A DNA stretch of 64,000 nucleotides from Russula earlei (taxonomy: Eukaryota > Basidiomycota > Agaricomycetes > Russulales > Russulaceae), in the NCBI GenBank assembly GCA_025769875.1, contig JAGFNK010000072.1:90572-154571 (forward strand). Direction: 5' to 3'. Numbering within the stretch: the first letter of the stretch is position 1; the number at the start of each line of letters is the position of its first letter. Below are positions 1 to 11,287 of this stretch, piece after piece. The position numbers and the translations under genes were made by a program. Under the pieces are notes generated by a model. That model was not told where the DNA came from. It did not search any database and saw nothing but the letters and a program-made list of their open reading frames with translations.

Positions 1-1172
1 AACCTTGCTCCTCCTCGAAGCGTATCTTCGTAGTGCGGTAGTAGGACAACGGGCCGTGCATATCGCGCAGTTGCGAAACCACGTATTGGAGTTCCTAGCC
101 CGCGGCAACACGCATCAGTTTCTGTCGCATAGGACGAGAGAGAATGATAATAAAAAAAACCTCATTCGTCAAAAGAGGCGATGATCTTGGCTCCCTTGTG
201 AGACCGTCACTCACAACGGCCTCCCGCATATTCAGTACTGCATCGATATGAACGACGTCTACCCCGAACACGAAACGCAAGAATGGTTCGAGCTGTACAT
301 TCGGGATGTTAGCGCGCACCGTCCCTTCAAATGACTGTTGTTTCCGCACATTAGCCTCGATCTCCTCTGTCGACTTTGGGTCGGCGAAGTACAACTGGTA
401 TGTGTAGTTGGGAGTCTTCTCGACAATGGCCTCGAGCGAACGGTATTGTTTGACCGGAGGCGTGAACGGAACAGAGAATCTGATGATACATTGAGCAAGG
501 GCACGCTTATTCGAATTGGACAAAAAAGCGTGCAACTCACATGCCCAGCGCCACCAACCTATCCGGATGCCACAATGCGAATCTTCCCGCAATATAAGAA
601 CCCCAATCGTGTCCGATGACGATCTAATCATAACCAAGGCACCGGCGTCAGCAAGAAAGAAAAGAAAAAAAAAAACCCCTCAAAAAGGACTCCGAAAGTG
701 TTGTATATAACATTGGAGTCCCGGGCACTTACGGCTTTCGACACCCCAACGACGTCCAAGATGGCAGCCAGATCTGCGCACAGCTTCTTGGTCGAGTATT
801 CGTCCGCGGCCCGTGGCTTATCCGTCATCCCGTACCCAAGCATATCCGGCGCCACGACTCGATACCCTGCGCGTACCCATGGGCCAATCTGGTATCGCCA
901 AGCATACCTGAAAACATCGTACCATTCATCACAGGTCGGAAAACTGCTCGGGAGCCCCCCCCCCCCCCCTTTTTTTTTTTTTTTTGCGCTCTGGGCGGAA
1001 CTAACGCTCACCAGATGTTCGGAAAGCCGTGAATGCAAAGGATGGTCGGTGCCGCCGCAGACTCATCATGGCCAGGATAAGTCGCAGGGCGTTGGTCGAC
1101 GAAGTGATACGTTCGGCCTGTGGAGAGGCGTTCGATCCGGTGGTTGAAGCTCGCCGGGTCTGCAGGATTCAT
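1..1172 (-). CDS. Epoxide-hydrolase-like alpha/beta hydrolase, C-terminus cut by window edge
   Basis: Soluble alpha/beta hydrolase of the epoxide hydrolase type. The start chosen is the ATG at 1172-1170, which opens MNPADPASF. Five exons can be joined with GT-AG introns at 908-1011, 624-732, 480-540 and 95-160, all in phase. The oxyanion motif HGFPNIW ends exon 1, APDMLGYG follows in exon 2, and the nucleophile elbow GHDWGS lies in exon 3. The HDWG form, with Asp as nucleophile, is the epoxide hydrolase signature rather than that of Ser hydrolases. The last visible exon reads ELQYVVSQL and GPLSYYRTTKI, the usual lid and tail region, and runs off the left edge, so the catalytic His is not seen. 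Intron 1 holds a long C/T homopolymer. Substrate unknown. Function call is family-level and fairly secure. Confidence 0.8.
955..985. repeat. C15/T16 homopolymer run inside an intron
   Basis: Fifteen C followed by sixteen T on the plus strand, lying wholly within the first intron (908-1011) of the minus-strand hydrolase gene. On the coding strand it is an A-run then a G-run, not a normal polypyrimidine tract. Run lengths of this kind are prone to sequencing error. Confidence 0.9.
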
Positions 1173-1453
1173 CGCTAGGTGGTGGTCGTTACGGAAGCAC
1201 ACGAAGGATATTCGTCTTCGAACCCTGTGTCCCGTAGAACCCATCGATGCCCGGCACGGCCTATTATATAACAAACTTGTCACAGGCACGACACGATGTA
1301 AAATTATCAATCTTTCGAAGACCACCCTCTTTTTTCCAACAGGCATGTGTCGTCAACAGTGTGAACTCCAAGTCATGGATGACATGGACGACGTTGATGC
1401 CCTTGATGCGGTTTGCCAGATCGGGATGAAATCACCCGGTGTGAGAGAATAAA

Positions 1454-3240
1454 TATACTCCGGTGTCCTCTCGATACGTGATTTGATAGCCCTGGAATTG
1501 CTCGTTGCTAAGACATCCCAGATGGTGATTTGTTGATTTGTGTTTGTTTTATTTTTGCCCTCCGTTTGAAAGTGCCATTGTCCATGTACATTCCATGAAA
1601 CCTCGAATAACCAGTTTGAAAGGACCTTGATGAGTTCAGTGTCATCTTTGGGGCACAGGGCCTCGTGAGTGGCCGAAAATGGTCACGTTAGATAGATGAC
1701 TTGTAGGGGTGATCGATCAGGCCGATCAAGGTATACAGTAACATCAATTCAGCAACATCAATTCAAAGAGGGGGTCGAGTTCGTAGGTGCACTTGAAGGA
1801 TGATAACATCTTTTGGGAGTGAGCTGTATTTGATCAAATGGTCGGGATGGTAATGGGGTGTTCGCAAACTTGGCTCCAATGAGACGCCTTGGTCTCTGTC
1901 AGGGTTTTTCGTCGCTGGGTCTCCATTGGATTGGATTTCGTCAAGATATGAGATCATTGTATTCGTGCAAGTGAAGCGCATTGAGCAACAAGCGGAAAGT
2001 AGGATATCAAAGGACCGAGGAGACCAAGTTTGCTGAAAGAAAAAAAAAACCCCACTGGCAATTGCCATACATACGGCAGCTCCTTCAAAGCATCGTCAAG
2101 TAGTACAACCAGCCAATTCGGATAGTTCGTCCACAAAGACAACCGATTCCAGGTGGCCACGATAGTACACAAGGTTAGCGGGGTAAAGTACCTATTTGCC
2201 TCGTATCTCATGGGGAAAAGACTCCACGGACCTTCTCCCCCCAAATGGAGATGCTGCGCCTCATCGCCGCGAACGCCATCTCCACTCACTTTTTCGATTC
2301 GCTCCCTCGACACCCCCTTCCACCTCGCCGCTTTGCGGTCCCACCCTTTGCCACCACGTCTGGCCGCGATCGGTCCTTTCACGGATTCGCCATACCCGGG
2401 TCTTCCCACTCGCCAGTCCTTACGCGCTAATGCTCGCTGCCTCACGCCCTTGCGTCGCCCACCTCGATCCTCGGGTTCCCTCTACCCCTTCACTCTTAGT
2501 TCCCCTGCCTGCACCCTTTACCTTCTCGAATGACAGCCTTTCGTGAACCCATCTCTTGTCTGTCATTCCCGTTTCGTATTCGCTGGGTTTGCTCCCCTCT
2601 CCTCTGTCCTCTGTCCTCTTTTCTCTTGGTCGAGCCAGTGTCACGTACTCACTCTCGCGGCCTTGGAACAGCTAGATGAAGGCGCCTCTAGGACGTTTAT
2701 TGTCCGTTGTTGTGGTAAGCATTCAAGACTGTTACGTCTCGTCCGCTACGGATCGAATCAGCCTATATGGCGCGTTACAACCGAGGCAAATTGATGGTGA
2801 TGCTCACGAACATGGCCGGTGATCGGCCGCGTCCGCGCGGTGATCCACTTCAGACGAGAGAGAACTCATCCTCATGTGGTGGCTCTTCTCCAAATCTAAA
2901 TCGCATAAATGAAGGTCTCTGATAGCAAAAGTTGTATGTGGGAGAGGTGATGATGGCCGTCATGCAGGCTGTATTTGTTCTCCATCGTTCCTTTGTGCCA
3001 GTGGAGCAGATCCAGGGGGTTGGCTCCAATAACGGTGTGCAGAAATTGATGCGATTTAACCGATCTATACAAGTAACAATAACGAGTGGCATCACGCGGA
3101 TGTGGGTGTTCGTGTAGATATCCCCGAAAATAGGCAAATCTACTGGGAAACCAGATATCAAAAGTGAAGCCACCTGTGGCCATCATCACTTGATGTCTGC
3201 AGTGTTTCAGAGATCAGATAATTTATGCGAACACGACGAA
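1454..3240. other. No gene recognised between hydrolase and fucosyltransferase-like gene
   Basis: Several overlapping open frames exist here on both strands (for example minus 1954-2445 and plus 2153-2546) but none shows a recognisable motif or a coherent intron structure. The stretch 2240-2600 is C/T-rich on the plus strand and yields proline/serine-rich translations in all three frames, which suggests non-coding low complexity. I see no supported gene. Confidence 0.5.
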
Positions 3241-5448
3241 TCAGTCCAGAAGCGTCGTGCGCGGGTCTGCGCCTCGCGCAGCACGCATGTTGATGATCAC
3301 ACCGGCCAACGAGCTCATCCAGTGACCATAGAAATACGCGCTGTGCACTAACAACGCCTGCTCGACGAGCGCCCGCACGTCGGTGATCATCAATGGCCAC
3401 CCGAAAGAACGCAGGTCTTCTATCGTGAGTAAGTCCGAGAGGAAGATCGCACCGCCCTCGGAGATCACCCTAAGTGCCTCCGGGTCGCGTTCGTCCGTTG
3501 CGACAAGGAACTTGTCGTTCGGCAGTGGTGGGGGTAGCCTCAGTTGCTCCATGTCTGGCTCGGCGCCTTCGACGTCGTACGTTGCTAGATCGCTCAGACG
3601 TGCAAGCACGCTGCGGCCAGCCTGCAGGCGATCCTTCACCCGTCGGATATGAGCCTCGGGGGATGGTTCCATCACCCAACCGAGGCGAATGACTGTCGGA
3701 TGGTGAGCTGTTATCTCCTCGTTTGGGGGGAGTGCAGGTACTCACAGTCTCCACGGCGCATATGCGCTCCCATCCATAAGCGGCCACCATTCATTTCGCG
3801 CATGCGGGCAGCTAGGACCTTAGCAAGAGCAGTGACCTTCGGTGGAGAGCCGAGTGAATGTACAACCATGCTCGCATATTTAGCACGTGAATGCTCCTCT
3901 GTGAACCGCATCGCCCCCTTCAGAACGGGATGTTGAGTTCATATCCACCATATAGGTTGTCGTGGCTTACGGGTTTGCGATAGAGATGGGTCTCTCCCGC
4001 GAGTATGACAACGTCGGCATCCACATCATAATAATCATCTTTGAATCCCCGTATCGTCGAACGATGCACGACTTCGCTTATAGGGTTAACAATCGTTTTT
4101 TCATAATCCATTCCAGTACTGGACGGAAAGGGAGGTGAGAAAATCAGCATTAGTACAAGAGACATGGGGGAGAGGTGATGATACCCACACGTCGTTGAAG
4201 GTACGCAAAACTTCCCACCCGTTTGTGTTCAATATGTTCTCCACGACGTCGTCTTTATCAAGATCCACCTCAGGTCCAAGCCCAGACACTTTCAAGGCAC
4301 TTTTCGCAGTATCCCAGCCCATAATGAATTTACCCTCAGGTAGGGCATTCTTTAAACGATTGGAGATCTCTGTGGGATCTTCGGGAGGCCAATATCCGAC
4401 AGTCCCTCCGATGTCTAGCCAAGGGCGACGTCCCCATTTCCCCCGATTCTTCATTTTTTGAGGAATATAGTCTACGCGATGAGTTCCCCGGGGGTCGTAC
4501 CAACGATTCTCGACGATGAACTGTGTTGGCGTCTTTGTCTTGTCTGACTGGAAAACATTAGGACGAGCGATATATTGTTCACGGGGCCAAAAACCACTGC
4601 TCGATTCGCTTGATGGGTCTTGACCGTGTAGGCGGAGGTATTCTGAGGCGGTGATCACAGGATACCTTTGACGCAGACGAGGAAGGTCGAGCATGATCGA
4701 GATTGGGATCCGGAATGCCATCTGCTGCTCGTAGGGAAGGTTGCGCCACTCCTCCCAGCCTATGGCATCGTTCTTGTTGACCATCGTCGCATAGTCCGCG
4801 CAAACCGTGCTGCATGTGACAACGAGGAGCTGTAGAAAATCCACGACAAGTAGAGGAATTACGTACAGGTTGTACTCGCAGGCGCGCGCATAGACGAAGG
4901 AAGGTATAACCAATGTGCGATTGAGTAGTTCCGCTTGAAGGACGGCAGCATCGATGATATACCGCATCTGTAAACGAGCGCTCTCAGTTCAGTTCAAGCC
5001 GAAGATCGCACAACTGACGTTGTTCCAACCGAGGCCGAGGCTATAGTCGCGGGAAAAGAAGCCACGCGTTAGAGCCGCAATGTCCCTAATCTGTTCGAGG
5101 GTGAGGAGATCAGATGGTGGCGAGGGCGAGGGCGAGGGCGACGATGGGGACGCTTCTGTTGGAATAATGGGTGTGGGTGCGTGAAGAGGCGTCGAGGGAG
5201 TTAGGTGATTTGGGATTGAAGAAATCGAGACTGACGGATTCGTGCTGCGGGAGACGCCAGTCTGAAGGTCTACGCCAGATAGAACCGTCCGGTGACAAGA
5301 AGGTCGCATAGAAAATCAAGCAGGTGAAGAGGACGGCGCAGAAGCAAAAGCCAGTTCGAAGAGAGCCATTGGGGAAAGCTCTCAAGAGGCGGGACGAACG
5401 GCCGTGAGTGGGCTGCGAGGCAGGGTTCGGCAAATGTTCGGAGCTCAT
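3241..5448 (-). CDS. O-fucosyltransferase-like type II membrane glycosyltransferase
   Basis: Predicted Golgi/ER glycosyltransferase of the GDP-fucose O-fucosyltransferase-like group. After a short N-terminal tail a hydrophobic segment (FCFCAVLFTCLIFYATFL) fits a signal anchor. A Pro/Ser-rich stem is followed by GWNN-MRYIIDAA, the start of the catalytic region. Introns read at 4968-5018, 4810-4866, 4119-4188, 3918-3970 and 3693-3745 keep the frame open and restore family motifs, including HMRRGD-F, the Arg-containing donor-binding loop, and late GADPRTTLLD. The intron in the stem (about 5156-5273) is the least certain junction. The start could also be the ATG at 5457. No internal stops are needed. 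Recognition rests on the HxRRGD motif and overall layout; the acceptor protein is unknown. Confidence 0.7.
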
Positions 5449-5699
5449 CAAGGGCACTCGATGCCCAGTGAGGTTGGAAAGTCAAGCCGTAGAAACGATT
5501 ATCGTGAGGAGGGTGTCCGTATTATGACGGGGGCCTAGTACATAACAGATAAAAAGGGATAGTGGGAGGGGAACCAGGAGACCGAGAATTGAGGGATGAT
5601 TCATATGCATCCGCAGTCCGCATTGTATGGCAACCGTGATCGCGGGGACAGCCTACAATTACAGCGGGCGAAGCTCGAAGCATGGAAGCACCGCGGAGA

Positions 5700-6130
5700 T
5701 GTGCTGGCTGAAGATATGGACGTCTCTCTCTAGCATACCACCTTGGATGCCACGTCGATTCGACTCGATAATGAATCGATTTGACACCAGCGAGTACCGG
5801 AAGATCCCAATTTGTGCTGCGCTATTGTGAGGTCCTCACGCTTGTATTCCATATTCCAATTCAGCTCTCAAAGTCTGACCAACGAGATTGCAGCTGAATT
5901 GGAATACATCGTAAACTGTCAGGAATCAGCTCACTGTCCTTCACCTTGCCTTGTGGCGGGCCAGGCCATCTCGGATCTGAGCTTCTCTTACGACGGGGCA
6001 CACCTCGAGATCGCCAGCGCAGGAAATTTCGCTAACCTTGTTAAGAACTCTGGCAGTGGGTTAGGATTCAAATCATTCGGTGTGGCGAGCAATGGAGATA
6101 GGTGCAGCACAGGGACCCACGGGGCTGACC
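5700..6130 (+). pseudogene. Decayed WD40-repeat fragment, possibly THO-complex subunit 3 (TEX1)-like
   Basis: Two short stretches in shifting frames resemble a WD40 protein: DSIMNRFDTSEY near 5759-5803, and ISDLSFSYDGAHLEIASAG near 5970-6030. Both are similar in wording to blades of the THO3/TEX1 mRNA-export factor as I recall them. No start, no continuous frame and no splice sites join them. A hairpin (arms 5850-5863 and 5892-5905) sits between. Treat as a relic; family assignment is tentative. Confidence 0.3.
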
Positions 6131-6400
6131 AGCGCCAAAGGTGACTTGGCGTCTGTCAAACTCTTTCGTCGTCGTCGGGCTGGCTGGCACATGCTATGAT
6201 CGCCATGCAGGGTGTTTCAATCTGTAGCATAGTGGATATAACAATCTTGAACGCTTTACGATAAGCTTCCCCAGTGTCTCCAATGGCCTGCACGACGAGG
6301 CAAAAAAAAAAAGGGCCACTGTGCAGAGTTGATCTATCCAGGGGTCACACCTGTGATCTCGCTCTTTCAGGGGCTGAGCGCAAGATAGTCGCGTAGGTTT

Positions 6401-6636
6401 TGTTGGAAACGCAGCCACCGCGTGGCAGAGAAACGGACCGAACGGACCGGATAGTTAGAACGCCGTGTTGATACCACCGTTCCTTTTTCCTCAGTCTTTC
6501 ATATACAAGACTGAGGTCAGTAGCACATTCCTTTACCATTTACATATACTCATTATGTACATAGCCTTCGTCCAACAGGTTAGCTTACTAACCTAATATC
6601 AGTCTTTCATATACAAGACTGAGCCTTCGTCCAACA
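6401..6636 (+). repeat. Copia-1 5' LTR
   Basis: 236 bp, TG...CA ends. Contains a perfect hairpin at 6489-6516 (10-bp arms, 8-nt loop), a second shorter copy at 6600-6621, and an internal copy of its own 3' terminus (CCTTCGTCCAACA near 6564). Confidence 0.95.
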
Positions 6637-6650
6637 GATTATGAGACCTG
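6637..6650 (+). other. Probable primer binding site of Copia-1 (degenerate half-tRNA-iMet type)
   Basis: GATTATGAGACCTG directly follows the 5' LTR. It resembles GGTTATGGGCCC, the anticodon-loop complement found intact in Copia-2 of this window, with a few changes. Inference by comparison. Confidence 0.45.
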
Positions 6651-6708
6651 TCTGTCTCTGAAAGCTAGATCACTTCCATAAACAGCCAACATTTCGTAAC
6701 TATGTAAC

Positions 6709-7567
6709 ATGAGTTCCTCAGCATCATCCCCAGCGCCTTCATCCTCGAAAAGGAAAGAGCTCTCCCACAGGTGGAGCCACGGGAAAAATGGGCAGAACCA
6801 AACTCCAACGTCATGATGTGCCGATCCTCCAAGACTGGTGCAGATGAATATGCTGACTGGAAGGGAGTAATGGAGGCAATATTCGAAGCAACAGATCTGT
6901 TAAACATCGTAAACGGAACTGAAAAGAAACCAGACGCAAACTGTCGACCCCGATGCCGCCGCCGACTGGACGGCAAGGGACCTGCGAAGCGCGCGCCCAA
7001 ATCTTTATGTCCGTACGAGGGCACGCTCTCAAAACAATACTTGGCGTAAAAGGTTCCACAGAGTGCTGGAAAAAGCTTTCAATTCGATTCGAAGGGCAAG
7101 GCGACCAACAAGTCGCCCACTTATTGTCAGACCTATATCTGACCACCCTCTCAGGACACCGAAGCAATGGCTCCCCAGCTCGAGCACAAAATGCAGCTCG
7201 CACGCACGCTCGAAACACTCGGATACCCGATACCCGAAAACCTTCTCAGCATGGATGATCATCATTGCACTCCCGGAAATGTTGGAAACTCATAAAACCA
7301 TACTGTATTCCATGCCTTCCGACAAGCTCAGTACTGACTATGTCATTGGCCAAATCCTGGCGAACGAACAACAGCCGGATCCGCGCGACTGGTACCACTG
7401 CAGCGGCCTACTTTGCCAAGGCGGGTAAAAAGGAGAAAAATAAAAACAACCAAAGCGAGAAAAATAACAAAAAGTGCACCCACTGCAAGCGCAAGGGACA
7501 CGAAGTAACGGAGTGCTGGAAACTCCACGGGAAACCCACCGAGAAGGCAAAAGTCAGCAGCCACTGA
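6709..7567 (+). pseudogene. Copia-1 gag, frameshifted, with CCHC zinc knuckle
   Basis: Starts at ATG 6709 (MSSSASSPAPSSS). The capsid-like region is split over three frames: ADWKGVMEAIFEATDLLNIV near 6855, then a downstream piece with CWKKLSIRFEGQG near 7060-7105. The last part, 7265-7567, carries a clear nucleocapsid zinc knuckle CTHCKRKGHEVTEC (CX2CX4HX4C). At least two single-base shifts break the frame. The layout is that of UBN2-type copia gag. Confidence 0.85.
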
Positions 7568-7589
7568 TGCTAGCGCGCTGGGATCACCG

Positions 7590-10500
7590 ATGTCCACATC
7601 GCTGACACTTACCAGCGCCGCGATCGCCAACGTCCCAGATCCCGACTATGTTATTAGATTATACCATGCAGTTGGGGACGATCCTGACCTGACCACTGCC
7701 CACGCGTTAAAGACCCAGGATGAACTTCGAACAGCCAACCTCGCTAACAGTTGGCTCATCGACTCTGGGGCATCTCGCATAATGACCTCTCACTGTGAAT
7801 GGTTCAACCAATATACCACTCTCCCAAACCCAACTCAAGTCATGCTTGGAGATAATAGTTCTATTCCTGCGATTGGAGTCAGCCAAGTACAAGTCCGAAT
7901 GCACGCAAACGGCGCGTGGAGCAACGTTATGTTCCGTGACATCCTGCACGTCCCAGACTTACACGGAAATCTCTTGTCAGTTTCCCATCTGGCTCGACGC
8001 GGTGCAGAAGTGCGATTCCAGAGTCAGACATGTGGCATATATGAACAGAACCAGCTAATATGTGAAGGGTCCCTACACAGGTACACTATACATCATGGCC
8101 ATATCCTCCCCCAAGTCCCTGTCCTGCGCGCATTGCGACGCTGGACCACTTCCCCATGGAAGGCGACAAGCCATATGCAGTCGCCCTCACCGCGTGCCTC
8201 AAAACATCCAAGGCCTCCCTACATGTTTGGCACCGGCGTCTCGGCCACTTGAATACCGACACCATAACCCGGATGCTGAAGAAAGGGATGGTGAAAGGGA
8301 TGGAGATTACCGGAAAGCGACTCACCACCAGTATTTGTGAGCCTTGCTTGAAGGGAAAGCAAACGCGCCTCGAAATCTTGAAGGCGACGGAAACGCGCGC
8401 TGATGTCGTGTTAGGCCGCGTCTTCTCCGACATCTGTGGGAAGATGCCCACTAGAACACCCCAGGGTCATGAGTACTTTGTCACCTTTGTGGATGACAAG
8501 TCGAGGAAAGTGTTTGTTGGTGGACTTAAATTCAAATCCGACACACTTGAGCACCTCAAAGTGTTCACGGCACGTGCTGAAGTCGAAACCGGTCAGCGGC
8601 TGAAAGTCCTCCGCTCTGACGGAGGGGGCGAATACACTGGGAAAGAGTCTCAGAAGTTCCTCACAGAGAAAGGAATTAGGCTGGAACTCACCACCCCAGA
8701 CACATCTCAGCATAACGGGGTCGCGGAACGTATGAACCGGACGCTCTTGGACAAAGTCCGGGCAATGCTCACGGACGCCTCGCTGCCCGAGTCCTTCTGG
8801 CTCCATGCCCTTGAATACGCGGCGCATATCCACAACGTCACCCCCACACTGTGCACTCGATGACATGACACCCGAGGAAGCCTGGAGCGGGAACAAACCC
8901 GACCTCTCACGGCTTCGCGTCTTTGGCGCGCGTGCGTTCGTCCACATCCCGGAGGATAAACGCACCAAGTTAGATGCGAGGTCACTGGTGTGCACACTCC
9001 TGGGATATGCTCCCCAGAGGAAAGCCTACAAACTTATCCACCGGCCCACTCACCGCATCCTTGAATCGCGCGACGTCGTATTCGATGAAGGGGGCCCAGC
9101 AATTCCGCACGTTGAGCGGACAGTCCTCGAATCCGACTCAGACAGCGAAAATGAACAGGCAGATGGGGTGGAAAATGAGATTGAGGGGGCGGAAGGCCCA
9201 CAACTGACGGTAGAGGCGGAACTACCACCGCGCGCCGAACCGCAACGCGCGGTCGACACCGCTCCACCTGCCCAGCCATCAATACAAGCAGTACAACCTA
9301 CACCATACGAAGTGGACAACGTACCTGTCCAGCCCACTTCCGGACGACCGAGGCGTACCATACGCGCACCAACTCGTGATGACGACCCCCGGTATTCCAC
9401 CACATCGTACACGCAACGTAAGAAACGTACCGAACGAGGAAACGTGGCACACATTGATGTGACCACTGACCCAAAAACGTACGCGGAAGCCATGTCCCGC
9501 CCCGATGCGGCGGAATGGGAAATGGCTTGCGACGATGAGCGTCGCGCGTTCGAGTCCATGGATGTGTTCGAAATTGTCCCGCGGCCACAAAACCGAAAGG
9601 TAGTTGGCAGCAAATGGGTCTTCAAAATAAAGAGGGGACCGGACGGAACAATAATCAAATATAAAGCTCGCCTTGTCGCGCAGGGATTCACCCAGATCGA
9701 AGGTATCGACTTCGACGAAACCTTCGCGCCCGTCGCGAAACTCGCGTCCCTACGTGCGATCCTCGCCCTAGCCGCTGCGCACAACCTAGAGGTCCATCAG
9801 ATGGATGTCAAGTCAGCATACTTGAACGGAGAGCTGAAAGATGAAATCTACATGGACGCACCTCCCGGCTTCGACATTCCAAACGGCATGGTACTGAAAC
9901 TACTCAAAGCCGTCTATGGGACTAAGCAAGGGGGGAGAGTCTGGTATGAGAACATCAAAGACTCACTAGGTGACATGGGCTACACCCACACTGATGCCGA
10001 CCACGCCATCTTCGTCCGTCGTAACCGCGAGCGCCTGTCCATAATTGCGCTCTACGTTGATGATATCACCATGGTCTCTGATGACCTAGATTCCATCAAC
10101 ATTGACAAAAACAAACTAAAACAGAAGTATCAGATGACAGACCTAGGGGAGATAACCTGGATACTCGGTGTACACGTCACGCGAAACCGGGAAGAGGGCT
10201 GGATAGCACTCTCTCAGGAGAAATACGTTGAAGAAGTTCTTCAACTGCCTAGGGAAGTCGGACGTTCGACCGATCAGCACCCCCATGCTAGCAAATGAAC
10301 ACCTCCTGAAAGTGGACGCACCGGATGTGGACGTCAAGTCCTACCAACGCACACTCGGAGCCATCATGTACCTCATGCTAGGCACCCGACCTGATCTTCG
10401 CCTTCACTGTCGCAGCCCTTGGACGACACGCTGCGTGCCCCAGGAAATGACCATCAACGCGCACTCGACCGCGCCATCCGATACATCTGAGGCACAAGCG

Positions 10501-10977
10501 ACAAACAGCCTAGTCTTCCAACGCGGTCTCGGGACTCAGCCAACCCTAGTCGGGTACGCGGATGCAGACTGGGCCAGCGACGTGAACGATCGCAAGTCCA
10601 CATCGGGCTTCGTCTTCATGTTGGCAGGAGGGGCTGTGAGTTGGAGCTCAAAGAAACAAGCCTCGGTTGCATTGTCGAGCACCGAGGCAGAATACATTGC
10701 AGGAGCACATGCCTCTAAAGAGGCCATTTGGCTGAGACGTCTACTCACCGAATTGGGTGAAGACACACATCTCCCCACCACTCTCCATATCGACAACCAG
10801 TCAGCCATCGCCATCGCGAAGAACCCGGAGTTCCATGACCGCACGAAACACATTGAAGTGAGACACCACTTCCTGCGCCAGAAAGTCGAGCTCTGCGAAG
10901 TCGAACTCGCTTACATCCCTACTGGGGAACAACTTGCGGATGTGCTGACGAAAGGGGCTGAGTCGAGAGAAACATGA
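7590..10977 (+). pseudogene. Copia-1 pol (protease-integrase-RT-RNase H), frameshifted
   Basis: Four overlapping open segments together make a copia polyprotein: 7590-8252 with protease motif WLIDSGAS; 8156-8863 with the integrase HHCC finger (WHRRLGHL...CEPC) and catalytic core; 8805-10298 with the reverse transcriptase, including LVAQGFTQ, MDVKSAYLNG and the active-site YVDD; and 10228-10977 with RNase H (YADADWASD, SSTEAEY) ending near ADVLTKG. Frame changes lie near 8155-8250, 8850 and 10235, and the segment 10380-10510 is also disordered. Each domain otherwise looks fresh, with few missing motifs, which fits the identical LTRs. The enzymes would normally act in virus-like particles in the cytoplasm. 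Confidence 0.92.
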
Positions 10978-11009
10978 GCATTTTATGCAGGAGATGGGAA
11001 TATGCCACT

Positions 11010-11024
11010 AGGGCTGAGGGGGCG
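11010..11024 (+). other. Polypurine tract of Copia-1
   Basis: Purine-rich AGGGCTGAGGGGGCG directly before the 3' LTR, the usual plus-strand priming site. Copia-3 has the similar AGGGCCGAGGGG in the same place. Confidence 0.6.
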
Positions 11025-11260
11025 TGTTGGAAACGCAGCCACCGCGTGGCAGAGAAACGGACCGAACGGACCGGATAGTTAGAACGCCGTGTTGATACCA
11101 CCGTTCCTTTTTCCTCAGTCTTTCATATACAAGACTGAGGTCAGTAGCACATTCCTTTACCATTTACATATACTCATTATGTACATAGCCTTCGTCCAAC
11201 AGGTTAGCTTACTAACCTAATATCAGTCTTTCATATACAAGACTGAGCCTTCGTCCAACA
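11025..11260 (+). repeat. Copia-1 3' LTR
   Basis: 236 bp, reads the same as 6401-6636 throughout. Followed by the target duplication GGTTT. Confidence 0.95.
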
Positions 11261-11287
11261 GGTTTTGCTGTCACATTTCTTCTTCAT

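Larger units (their letters stand above)
6401..11260 (+). mobile_element. Copia-1: complete Ty1/copia LTR retrotransposon, ORFs broken
   Basis: A 4,860-bp element with two 236-bp LTRs that read as identical base for base, beginning TGTTGG and ending CCAACA. It is flanked by the 5-bp target duplication GGTTT (6396-6400 and 11261-11265). Internal order is gag, protease, integrase, reverse transcriptase, RNase H, which defines Ty1/copia. Both gag and pol are interrupted by frameshifts, so this copy cannot make its own proteins as written. Identical LTRs argue for a recent insertion. Confidence 0.95.

Noticed and set aside
2153..2546. Plus-strand proline/serine-rich frames
   Set aside because: All three frames are open because the DNA is C/T-rich; no coding signal.
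9050..9784. 244-codon minus-strand frame inside Copia-1
   Set aside because: Antisense shadow of the RT frame.
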